DNA of 64,000 nt, taken from contig JAZHRO010000062.1 of NCBI GenBank assembly GCA_037157565.1, forward strand, positions 7,750,001 to 7,814,000. Reading direction: 5' to 3'. Origin of the DNA: Thalassia testudinum. Lineage: Eukaryota; Streptophyta; Magnoliopsida; Alismatales; Hydrocharitaceae. The notes beneath the pieces are model-generated. The model saw only the letters and a list, made by a program, of their open reading frames with translations. It was not told where the DNA came from and searched no databases. How positions within the stretch are numbered: the stretch's first letter is position 1; every line of letters starts with the position of its first letter. The translations under genes and the position numbers were made by a program. Positions 10,719-20,943 of this stretch are shown one piece after another.

Positions 10719-12456
10719 TGACATGTTTCGTGTGTTAAAAATCGGGGTTCAGAGGACCCATTGTCGTAGCTCGCAAAACGCGTTTATCAAATAAAATTTA
10801 TAACCGAAACTCGAAAAGTTAGTCCCCGGTCGAACACGGGGAGGCAAACGTTTGGTTTTATAAAATCTATGCTTCGCTTTTATTTATTTTTGGTCGATTT
10901 TATCTTTTCTAATTTTTTTCGTATTTTTAGAAAGCAAGAGATCAGGTCGATGAATTCTATCAATCTACTTGCAAAAATTTAGAAGAGAGAGGGAGAAAGA
11001 GAGAGAAAGAGAGAAACAATAATCGATTCATAAAGAATTATTTGTTACAACTACGAAAGAGAAAAATCTAGACTACGAAAGTGAAAGAAAGATAGAAAGA
11101 GGTGAAAGAAATCCTCCTCGACGGTCACTTGGAGGATGACTTGCTCTAACATCGCTTGGAGGAAGGTAGTGAGGAGCGGGACGAACGGGGATTAGAGCCG
11201 GAGGATGGATGGCGGGACAGGACAGTGTCACAACGAGGATCTTCTTCCCAAAGGGCGGTGAGAGGGAAGCCATGGGATAATCCACAAATGGGGATGAGAG
11301 TAGGAAAACTATTTTCTTTTCTACTCTAGAGGAGAATCCTGAGCTTAGGACAAGCTCTCTCTAGAGCCTTGGAGGTGGTGAGAGGAAGAAAGGAAGAGAT
11401 GGTTTGGATTGGCGATGGGTAGGTCCTTTTATAGTGGAGGAAGAACAAATTCGCATCTAGGTCATTACTGACGTCCATAAACATCTCTACAGATCTACCC
11501 TTTCTGTTGCTGAAGATTCGCACCTTCAATTCCTTTGCTGGTGTGCACGGGCCATTAGTGATAGCTGCAAGCGTCATTGAAGGCCCGTGTCACTAAAGAT
11601 CCACCATCCCTGCTGGCATGCGCTCTGCTGGCGCTGCACGCTTCACGCACCCGTGCTCCTCGCACCGTGTCACACGCGCACGCTGGCATGTGTTGTGCTA
11701 CTGCTGCGTGCGCGCGGTTCGAGTGGCTGTGCGTGTGCATCCGTGCGCATGTCGGCTTAATTGAGGAATTAGGGGGGCTGCGGGGATTCGAACCCGTGCC
11801 CCTCCTTTAGGAGTGCCTTTCTCTAGCACTTTGCTATGACGTGAGATGGTCATGTAGACGATCCTCTGAAGAGCAGCATGGATGGCTTCTCAGCCATTGG
11901 ATCAAGATCCAACGGCTGAGAATTGATGATGCAGATGAAGAGGAGCCGGGGATGGGATTGCTGGCTGGTGGTGGGCGGCCTGAATGGCGCCACGTGGTGC
12001 CATTTGGGCCGTCCATCTTCTTTCTGTTGCAGAGGGTGCCACAGTGCTCAGATTGAGATGATTCCCATGTTGCCGGACTACGATCGTTGCTCCGGATCCA
12101 TCCGTATAGTTGGATTTTGCATCCGAAACTCATATGGATGTCACATTGCCCCCTGGACATTGATCTTCCTCGAACTTCATGTGATGCTACGGGACTCCGA
12201 TCTAGATGATTTTGGAGGAGTTACACTCCGATCGTCATCGTGATCAGATCCATATAGTCCAATCGTCTATCTAAGGCCCTAAAATAAATCCTCTTCTCTC
12301 CTGACCATAAAAGGGACCTAACTAACCTAAAATATATACAACTACTCTAAATGCAGATTGATGTATGCTATGCATTATTTATAACATGAAATGCAAATCT
12401 AAGCCTAGGAACATGCATGATTAGGCATTTTAACCTAAATAGATGTGTCTATATCA
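10719..12456 (-). repeat. 3' LTR of gypsy B (family 1)
   Basis: A complete LTR of 1738 bp bounded by TG (10719) and CA (12456). It aligns through with the 5' LTR at 19318-20943, with D (26812-28500) and with solo LTR M. The minus-strand TATA box CTATAAAAGG lies at 11425-11434. It holds a tRNA-like module (11775-11840), a 13 bp inverted repeat (11891-11918) and a G-box CCACGTGG (11991-11998). Left flank is TTGAT; the matching right flank is lost. Confidence 0.88.
11775..11840 (-). other. tRNA-like module in gypsy B 3' LTR
   Basis: The minus strand has TAGCAAAGTGCTAG (box A-like, 11823-11838) and GGGTTCGAATCCC (box B with paired T-arm ends, 11783-11795), then a GC-rich run like an acceptor arm. 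This is the best box B in the window. The 5' LTR copy is at 20360-20422, with AGCAAAGTGG as box A. Confidence 0.65.
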
Positions 12457-13728
12457 TACCCCCATGCCCATCTTTTGCTAGTCCCTAGCAAAATTAAACT
12501 ACATGCTATGTATAAAAATAGAATTAGGATTTGATTGTTTAGGCCTATGTTGTTTATTAACAATAGAAATTATCAACTAAGGTCCTAAACTACAAAGACT
12601 CAACAGTACTCGGGTGTCTGTCAGAATGCAGACTGCCCAAATCCTTACCTTTTTTGAAAAGGGAAGATACATTTTTTTTTGTTTTTTCTTCTTTTCTAAT
12701 TTTTTTGTACTTTTGGAGTTTGAGAGTTCTGGAATAAATTTTTACGACTACTCAACCTGCCCAAGACTCGAAAAGGACTCTAAGTGCTAAGCATCTAGTG
12801 AAAAGAGTGAAAGACTCAGTAGGCGACCGTTAAAACAGACTTCAGGTTTCTACGACCCTAGGTGACCTTGCCTAGAGATTTATCTTCTTGAATGGTAGCT
12901 TTCTCCCTACATTTATTTATGGGGTCAACACAAGGGCGAACCCAATGCATATCTCCCTGGTTTATTCTACTTCCCTGCTTCTTCCCTAAGTGTTTTGGGA
13001 ATTATTGTGCATTTTTGTGAGCTAGGCTCTAGACAACCGGCCAATGGGTTGTTACGCACGACAACTTGCCGGCCATACTCGTGCAGTGAAGTGTGGTTTT
13101 ATTTGTTTTTTTCTCCTTTTTCTATTTTTTTTGTTTTGTTTTCTTTTTTTTTCTAAGTAGGTGACTTCTTTGATCTAAGATTTACCTAAAGGCAGTACGA
13201 AGAAATTGGTCTTGTGGTTGGCCTATGGACAACTGGCCGATGAGCTGTTACTATTGACAACCCGCTAGCCATACCACCCTAGACAGTTCATTAGTTACCC
13301 AATTTTCGAAGAAACCACCGAAAAGTTAGTTAGTGCAAAAAGTGTATAGATACTTAGGCTTAAAGTCCCCCCAAATCAGAGGGCAGGTTGATAAGTCGTA
13401 TACTTATCACCCTAATTTATTGACCAGTTAAAATAGAATTACTTGACGAGGACTCGAGACTAAGTCCACATTCGAGTTGACACTCGGGCTAATTAAGCCC
13501 GAAGACCTAAAGAGTCTAAGTGTTTAGGTCCTATCGTATCATTTCCTAAAGTTAATAACTTCAAAATGCCTAAGTTCTCTTCTCCTAATTCATTTTTTTT
13601 CTTTTTTTTTTTGAAATTTCAAGAAAAAAGTTTTTAGAAAAACTTAAAGAAATTCTATGGAGTTAACAAAATGATTTCAAGATAAAGTCTCCACCTCCCC
13701 ATGCCTAAATGATGCAATGTCATTGTAA
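12457..13728 (-). other. Gypsy B polypurine tract and 3' noncoding block
   Basis: The tract at 12457-12470 (minus GGGCATGGGGGTA) is followed by about 1.2 kb alignable with gypsy A 6255-7432. The paired hairpins are at 13033-13052 and 13229-13248, the TGATAAGT hairpin at 13389-13409 and the second G-rich tract near 13693-13706. T-rich runs lie near 12670 and 13110-13155. No ORF is supported. LINE-b inserted at its edge. Confidence 0.6.
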
Positions 13729-13769
13729 AAATAAAGACATGATCAACAAATAGGAGGATCTCCTCAGAG

Positions 13770-16164
13770 ATGGACACAGGATCTCCTCTATTCAGGAGAT
13801 AAGATCAGAAGCCATCAAATATTATAGGGATGCCTCTTGGACAATTAAGAGGGAGGAATGGAGAATGGCAGGAAATGATGCTCCTGGTGTGACAAGTGAA
13901 CAGGCTTCTCAGCTGACAGCAACCATCACTGAACATGAGACCCTGTAGGCAATTAAAGAGCTTAATATGGAAGGTTCCCCAGGCCCTGATGGGATACAAG
14001 TTTTCTTTTATAGAGAGATGTGGAATGTGGTGGGCAATGAAGTGATGGAAGTCATTAGAGAGTTTGAGAAGGGAAATGTTGGCTTTGAAAAGATCAACAA
14101 GTCATATCTATTCTTACTGCCTAAGTCATTGGGAGTAGAGAAGTTCTCATACTTTAGGCCGATCTCACTATCAAATTCCATCTACCTTGTCGTCAGCAAG
14201 ATATTAGCTAACCGATTGAGAATTATTCTACAGAGCCTAATCCATCCAGTGCAGTCTGCATTTCTTCCCAGTAGATACTCCAGGAATCCTTCATTTTGGC
14301 TCAGGAAATGGTGAGTGGATGGCACAGAAGGAAGTGCAAGGCATTCATGTGGAAAGTTGATTTTCAAAAGGCATATGATTCGATTTCTTGACCGTATCTC
14401 TGGGAGGTATTTAAAAGGAGAGGATTTCCTCCTTTATGGATCCAATGGATGAAACGTTGTATCACAACTGCCTCCTTTTCTCCACTGATCAATGGAAAGC
14501 ATTGCGGTGCTTGGATTCAACCTCAGCGTGGGGTTAGACAAGGATGCCCTTTATCCCCCCTGATCTTTAACCTTGCAGTGGATGGGCTTGCAAGGTATGC
14601 ATGCAGATTGGCAGAGGTGGGGATACTAAGAGGGTATTCACTGTCCAACAGGAGAAACCTAGCCCCCATTTTGCAATATGCATATGACATGGTCTTCTTT
14701 GTGGAAGGGACCAAGCCTACTGCACATGCTCTAGGGCTATTGGTAAAGATCTTTGGGGATATTTCAGGCCTGAAATTGAACAAGGAAAAGTCTACCTTGA
14801 TTTGTTTTGGCATGAATGAGCAGGAATAGAAGGAGTTGGAGAATACATTGGGATCACCTCAAGCTAAACTACCAATGAGATACCTAGGACTGCCATTGAG
14901 GGCTGCAAAGCTGAAGAAAAATGATTGGAATATCTTGTTTGATAAGGTCTCTGGCAAGCTGAAAGGTTGAAGTAGTAAATTCTTGTCTAAGGGTGGGAGA
15001 TTAATCCTTCTTAACTCTGTCATAACATCCATCCCGATCTTTTACTTTAGCATTTTTAAGGCCCTGAAGTCTATTTGGAAACATTTGGATGTTATGAGGA
15101 AAAGATTCTTTTGGAAAGGAGCTGGCCATGAGGGTGGTTTTATGCAGCCCCTCAGGTGGAACAAGATTTGCAGGCCAAAGGCGATAGGTGGTATGGGGAT
15201 TAAGGCGCTCAAGGAGTTCAATGAAGCCCTACTGATTAAATGGGCCATCAAGATTCTGGATTGCAAGGAGGATTTGGTGGCAGACTTAATCAGAGACAGT
15301 TATGGTGGATCTAATAGTGCTCTACAGAGGTTACAACCAGTGAAACCTTCCCCTTTTTGGCGATCAGTTACCAGTGCAATCAGCAACAATTGGCATCTAC
15401 TGTAGCCTAGACTCGGAGATGGCAGTGATTTCAGTCTATGGAACTAGCATTGGTCAGGTCTGGGGATTCTGAAAGAGGCATATCCGAGGGCTTATGCTGC
15501 TACTGCTGCAGATAAGGAGGCTAAAGTCAACAGTCTGTGGTCTGTTGCAGAGGGATGTTGGCGGCTGGAAGGACAGGAACAATGTAGATCTGGCACTCGA
15601 TTATGGGAGGATAGGCAGAACCTGATGGCTACACTACAGCAGGTGCATCCTACGTTGAATGTGGCTGATACTTATGGCTGGAATGGAGTATTTTCAGTGC
15701 AGCAGGCATATGAGAAGATCATCAGGTCAAACATTGAGATGGAGAGTGACCCAATTGACAGGAAAATATGGCTATTGAAAATCCCCCTGAAGGTTCAAAT
15801 CTTCTTTTGGCTTTGCAGACGGGAAGGCCTGATCACTAGTGATCTTAGACATAGAAGAATGGGGACTACTTTGAATGCTTGTCATCTCTGTGGTTTACAT
15901 ATTGATAGTACGTCGCACATTTTTTCCTCTTGCTTGGTCACAGACAAGATTTGGAGGACGATTTGCCTAGAACCTCTTCCTACCTAGGATTCCCTTTAGC
16001 AGAGGTTCGTTACTCCTGGACGGCCGTATAGGGGCATGGCTACCATTCTGTGGTGTGTGTGGAGGGTGCAAAATGAAAAGTTTTTTCAGGAGAGATCGGT
16101 TAGATGTGGGAAAATTGTAAATGAATGCTGGTCCCTCATACACAGTTGGGGATCATTTTGGTAA
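13770..16164 (+). pseudogene. LINE-b ORF2 remnant: reverse transcriptase and zf-RVT
   Basis: RT is almost complete in sequence. GSPGPDGIQVFFYREMWNV (about 13973) and the SLSNSIYLVVSKILANRL block lie in one frame to about 14280. A shift then moves to the frame kept to the end: KAFMWKVDFQKAYDS, TTASFSPLING, QGCPLSPLIFNLAVDGLAR, the catalytic box as YAYD (14677-14688) where an Asp has become Tyr, then LKLNKEKSTLICFGM, RYLGLPLRAAKLKK and GGMGIKALKEFNEALLIKW. The zf-RVT region reads CHLCGLHIDSTSHIFSSC with all zinc ligands. In-frame stops include TGA near 14389, TAG 14827, TGA near 14968, TAG 15403 and TAG near 15985; the natural stop is TAA 16162. The broken catalytic box rules out activity. Confidence 0.9.
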
Positions 16165-16201
16165 TGTTTTGTTTGATCTGAAATATATTGCCCTTCAGAT
16201 T

Positions 16202-16220
16202 GCTATCGTTTCATGATAGC
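16202..16220 (+). other. LINE-b 3'-terminal stem-loop
   Basis: GCTATCG (16202-16208) faces TGATAGC (16214-16220): six Watson-Crick pairs plus one G-T wobble around a 5-base loop, 15 bases before the A run. It matches LINE-a 6071-6090, with the loop changed and the stem kept. Confidence 0.6.
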
Positions 16221-16399
16221 TTTCGTCACTGTTTCAAAAAAAAAGATAAATAAAGACATGAAAAGGGCGGAGTAAACATAATATCACCTGAGTATCGTGA
16301 AAATTTGTTAAGCTGCACAGAGAGAAGAGAGTATACACACGCGCTAAGTTTAATGCCTTTAGCTAGGCATAATATACATACAAAAAAGAAATTAGGAAT

Positions 16400-18080
16400 T
16401 CACAAGTGTAGGTCAGAATCAAAATCAAAAGATTGATCCTTAAACCCATCAGCAAAGGATGTCCATAGATGTAGACCAAGTTATGGTGCAAACCCATGCC
16501 CCAGGGTTGAGTGGTTCTCAAGTTCTTGATGAAAATCACCTAGAACCGAAGATTGTTGTACTCGCAGGGTCGGGCCTGCGATTTGGTGGTGTGCAACCCA
16601 AGACTAAAGTGTCGAACAACGAGTAAAGATGGTTCAATAGGTGCGGATGTCCACTTAACGTTCAGCTCAAAAAAATAATCAGTTATTTTTAGCTTAGGTT
16701 GCACGTGAAAGATATCGCAAGGGTCCTGGTAAAAAGTAGATGGTTTAGGGTCAACAAGAACCCTTAAATCCAAACTCCTGCTTTCCCTGAAGTTAACTTC
16801 CTAGATGCTCACTTCCAAATTCCTATCCTCCAACATCAATTGTTCGGGCTCTAGAACCTCTAGCATATCACTCACCCCATATGATTTACCCAAGTCTAGA
16901 AATTGTGGCTGAATCAAGATTGACTTGGGCACAATGATCTCAGAAGTCAGCTCTTCGAGGTGAGGATGAGGAATGGGGTCACTGATTGAATCATCAAGAT
17001 TCGGATCCTCCAAGTTAACCCCAACCGAATCAAATTCCTCTATTATCAAGCTGTCAAATGGTTCATCAGATTCCTCATGCTCTTTTGTCTCACTAAAATC
17101 ATTTTCCTTATGCTCAAGTGAGACTTCACCTAAAGATTCTTCACCCTCAGAGTTAAAGAATTGATGATCCTCATTTATTTATGTCATGTCTCAAAATCAT
17201 AAATCATTTCAGGGTCCATGGAGACATACTTTTCGTCATTCCCTAGCTCTGGGATCTCGGGTGAGAAACTCAGCTCATCCTCAATGGGTTGCTCTAGACC
17301 AACCTGGTCATCTTTGATCTCAAAAAATGTATCCCCCCGGTCAGGCACCTGGGCGGGTTTAGACATTGGCTCTCCTGAAGAGGGTTCATCTTGAGAATCA
17401 TCCCAAGATTTGACTAGGGCAACCACAAATTTCATTCTCAACCTTGATAATTTCCCAAGTAGAAACTCACCCAGGTTCCTATCCCTAACATTTTGGAGCA
17501 AATCCAATAGAGAACTATTAAGTTCATCAATCATTTTGATCATAGGCTCCAATTCTTCAGTGCATGGTGTTGGCTGAGCTTTTAAAGATTGTATAGTGTT
17601 CCTCAAATTAGCTAACACCCTATCCTGGATATGGTTCACCTGAATCGATTGGTTCAGTTCAGGGTTGGGTGGGTTTGGATTAAATCTAGTGGAGTCAAGA
17701 TATCAAGATTCTCGGGTCCCTCCCTAATAGTAGGTCATTTCAGGTTGTTTAACGAATGGTGGTGACCTATATTCAGCATAATTCTGGGGAGGGTTATAAT
17801 CAACATCCTTCATGGTTGTAGATCTGGTTAGGTTGATCATCAAAGGGTGGAGATCTATAATCTTTGTAGCTCTGGGAAGGATAGTAATCATAATCTTGTT
17901 GTCCAAGGTTAGACTTTGGACATTGAGGTTTGGATTCGTATCCCAAATCAAGGTTATCCCAACTAGTGGATGGGTAATTACAAGTCAAGTCAGGATAGTA
18001 GTCATCTTAGGGATAAGTGGTGGTAGGAGGGTAGGATTGGAAATGTGTGAAAGAAGTGGAAGGATACATTGTGGAGTAAG
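16400..18080 (-). pseudogene. Gypsy B gag-like open region, no recognised domain
   Basis: On the minus strand an ATG near 18071 opens a Tyr/Pro/Ser-rich stretch with repeated Y-x-x-Y-R-S-P-P-F units (YDYYPSQSYKDYRSPPF, NYAEYRSPPF). A frame at 17951-17184 contains the helical, possibly coiled-coil NHIQDRVLANLRNTIQSLKA and then an acidic stretch rich in Glu, Asp and Pro. A second frame (17049-16540) continues with more acidic text. I see no capsid fold motif, no DLG protease and no zinc knuckle. Position, between leader and 3' block, is that of gag, and the ORF of pol-less F also has a low-complexity, Gln-rich start. It may be the residue of a gag fused to other sequence. Function unknown; at least one frameshift and several stops. 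Confidence 0.45.
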
Positions 18081-19293
18081 AGGGAAATCAGAAGAGAGAA
18101 AGGAGCCCTACAGTACAAGCAATCAATCCTGTCCTTAGGTGGGTTAGCCTAATGACCTACAGACTCCCAGGACCCGTCTTGAGATTATAAACAATTTAGT
18201 CTACTTTTATTCGGTCAATCCAACCAGTTAGAAGGAGGGACTAGGGAGAATGTTCTTCATTTGGCTTACGCCTCCTATTCCTAGTGTACCCCCAGCCGTA
18301 GTCATTTGATGCTACTCCCCTAACTAGACATCAGGTGGACCAGCAAAAGTAGATTAATTGAAAAAAATCTCAGTCTGAGCCCCAAAGAGCGAATCAATCC
18401 TTAAGGCCAACGTCTACCCAGTTTTAATTAAGCTTGGGATGATTGTGCTCTTGGAATGTGATGGGCCCTTTAGATGGGTTGTGCCCTTAATGATTCATTC
18501 AAATGTGTGTGTGCACAACCAAGGTTTACAAACAAGGTTATTTGATGATGTGTCTTTTAGGGTTCAACCTTGTTTAGTAGCTTTTAGGGTTTAATATTTA
18601 GGTATATTCAATCAAGGTTCAGTAGAACACTCCAAGTTTTGAAAGCACTGGTGTGATATATTCCTTTAGAAATTAGGAAAAAAATGTGGAGTGTCTAGTT
18701 TAGCCCTAAAAATCAACCCTAAGAGACAAGCTACTTGATGGATCAGTTTTAAATTAAGTGGTGCGGCCAAATAGCTCAATCAATTGACCTATTGCACCAC
18801 TTAGTTAAGGCACACAAGAATGTTCAACCTATTCAGATTTCTACTCACTTATGTGTATTGAGTTGATGTGTACCGGGTCCACAGGTTAGATCCCGATTAA
18901 GTGGTAGAATCGATGTGATTGTGTGCCTTAGGGTGAGAAGTTGTGGGTGTTAAGTGTGTAGCTTTCAGAAAATCCCACAAGAGAAGAGTTATATATATAT
19001 ATATATATGTGGGGGTGAGATGAGTAGAGGTGGCAAACAAACAATCAAATCTATACTAGGGTTTATAAAAAGCACCTAAGTTGATTTGGGTTTGAGTTAT
19101 TAGTGTGGTGAAATGAACTAGTGGGTGGGGTGGTGGGGATAAACTTACAAAACCTTCGTCCGCATTTTTCTTCGATCTAACTACTTTAGCCCACCTCAGA
19201 AGAGTAGCTGCAATCACAGTAAGATCAGAGAAAAAGTGAGATAAAAGTTAGGTAAGGCGGAAAAAACGTGAGAAAAACCAAAAAGCATTGCCT
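18081..19293 (-). other. Gypsy B untranslated leader
   Basis: About 1.2 kb between the primer binding site and the gag-like start. It resembles the leader of gypsy E (32500-33600) in short blocks. It has an AT dinucleotide run at 18990-19007 and no supported ORF. Such long leaders are usual in Athila-type elements and carry packaging and priming signals. Confidence 0.5.
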
Positions 19294-19310
19294 CCTCAGC
19301 AACGGCACCA
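19294..19310 (-). other. Primer binding site of gypsy B
   Basis: The minus strand reads TGGTGCCGTTGCTGAGG, seven bases from the LTR end. It matches the 3' end of plant tRNA-Asp with two differences (compare the exact TGGCGCCGTTGCCGGGGA of gypsy F). It fixes the direction of the element and the boundary of the 5' LTR. Confidence 0.8.
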
Positions 19311-19317
19311 AAATGAT

Positions 19318-20943
19318 TGACGTGTTTCGCATGATAAAAATAGGGGTTTGGAGGACCCGTCGTAGTAGCTTGCAAAACGTGACTGTTAGATAAAATTTAT
19401 AACTGAAACTCGAAAAGTGAGTCCCGAGTCGAACATAGGGAGGCGAACGTTTGGTTTTATAAAAATCTACGCTTCGCTTTTATTTGTTTTTGTCTATTTT
19501 ATCTTTTCTAATTTTTTTGGTATTTTTAGAAAGTAAGAGATCAAGTCGATGAATTCTATCTAATCTACTTGCAAAAATTTAAGAGTGAGAGGGAGAAAGA
19601 AAGAGAGAGAAACAATCATTTATTCATAAAGAATTGTTTGTTACAACTACGAAAGCGAAAAATCTACATTACAAAAGTGAAAGAAAGATAGAAGGAGGTG
19701 AGAGAAATCCCTCTCGATGGTCGCTTGGAGGACGACTCACTCTAACATTGCCTGGAGGAAGGTAGTGAGGAGCGGGACAAATGGGGATGGAGCCAGAGGA
19801 TGGAGGGTGGGGCACGACGGTGTCGCAGCGACAATCTTCTTCCCTAAGGGCAGTGAGAGGATGGCCACAGGATGCTCCACAAATGGGGATGAGAGGTAGG
19901 AAAACTATTTTCTTTTCTACTCTAGAGGAGCATCCGGGGCTTGGGACAAGCTTTCTCTAAAGCCTTAGAGGTGGTGAGAGGAAGAAAGGAGGAGATGGAA
20001 TGGAATGGTAGTGGGTAGGTCCTTTTATAGTGGAGGAAGAAGAGCAAATTCGCATCTAGGTCATTACTGACGTCCGTAAACGTCTCTACAGATCCACCCT
20101 TTCTACTGCTAAAGATCCGCACCTTCAATTCCTTTGCTGGCATGCATGGGCCATTAGTGATAGCTGCAAGCATCACTAAAAGCCCATGTCATTGAAGATC
20201 TGCCCTCCCCGCTAGCGTTGCACACTTCACGTACCTGTGCTCCTCACGTCGTGTCACGCACGCGCGCCGGCATGCGTTGCACTGCTACTGCACGTGCATA
20301 GTGTGGGCGGCTGTGTGCACGCGTACGTGCGCGTCCTGCTTAATTGAGGAATTACGGGGGCTGCGGGGATTCGAACTCACGCCCCTCCTTTGAAAGTGCC
20401 TCTCTCCACCACTTTGCTTCGGCGTGAGATGGTCGTGTGGAGGATCCTCTGAAGAGCGGCGTGGATGGCTTCTCAACCGTTGGATCAAGATCCAACAGCT
20501 AAGAATTGATGAAGAGGAGCAGGTGCTACGACTGATGGCCGGTGTTGGGCGGCCTAGATGGCACCACATGGCATCATCTAGGTCGTCCATCTTCTTTATG
20601 TTGCAGAGGGTGCCATGGTGTTCAAATTGAGATGATTCTCTCATTGCCGGACTGCGATCGTCGCTCCGGATCCTTTCGTACGGTCGAATTTTCCATTTGA
20701 AACCCATATGGATGTTGCATTGCCCCTTGGCCATTGATCTTCTTTGGAATTTGTGTGATTCCACGGGACTCCGATCTAAACTATTTTGGAGGCGTTAGAC
20801 TCCGATCGTCATCCTGATCAAATCCATACAGTCCGATCATCCTTCTGAGGCCCTTAAATAAATCTTCTCTCCTGACCATAAAAAGGACCTAATTAACCTA
20901 AAATATATACACATACTCTAAATGCAGAATGATGCATGCTATG
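19318..20943 (-). repeat. 5' LTR of gypsy B (family 1), cut by gypsy C
   Basis: It aligns with 10719-12456 along its length but stops at GCATGCTATG (20943), about 100 bases before the expected LTR start. Gypsy C begins at TG 20944. The minus-strand TATA box is near 20021-20030, the tRNA-like module at 20360-20422 and the inverted repeat GTTGGATC/GATCCAAC at 20479-20496. Visible divergence from the 3' LTR suggests an old insertion. Confidence 0.85.

Larger units (their letters stand above)
13743..16247 (+). mobile_element. LINE-b, 5'-truncated L1-type element
   Basis: The insert is flanked by a perfect 14 bp duplication AAATAAAGACATGA (13729-13742 and 16248-16261). It begins inside ORF2, between endonuclease and RT, as expected of incomplete reverse transcription, and ends with the 3' stem-loop (16202-16220) and a short A run. 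It lies opposite in strand to gypsy B. It is the best template for the RT part that LINE-a lacks. Confidence 0.93.
10719..20943 (-). mobile_element. Gypsy B: pol-less, non-autonomous Athila-like element
   Basis: Two family 1 LTRs (10719-12456 and 19318-20943) bracket a minus-strand internal region with primer binding site (19294-19310), leader, a decayed gag-like ORF (16400-18080), a 3' noncoding block and polypurine tract (12457-12470). Removing LINE-b leaves about 4.35 kb of internal DNA with no protease, RT, RNase H or integrase signature. LTRs and 3' block match gypsy A, so A-type enzymes are the natural trans source. The last bases of the 5' LTR are cut off by gypsy C at 20944. Confidence 0.82.

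Noticed and set aside
11783..11838. A functional tRNA gene
   Set aside because: Box A and box B are good, but I could not fold a 7 bp acceptor stem or a clear anticodon arm, and the copy lies within an LTR; called tRNA-like only.
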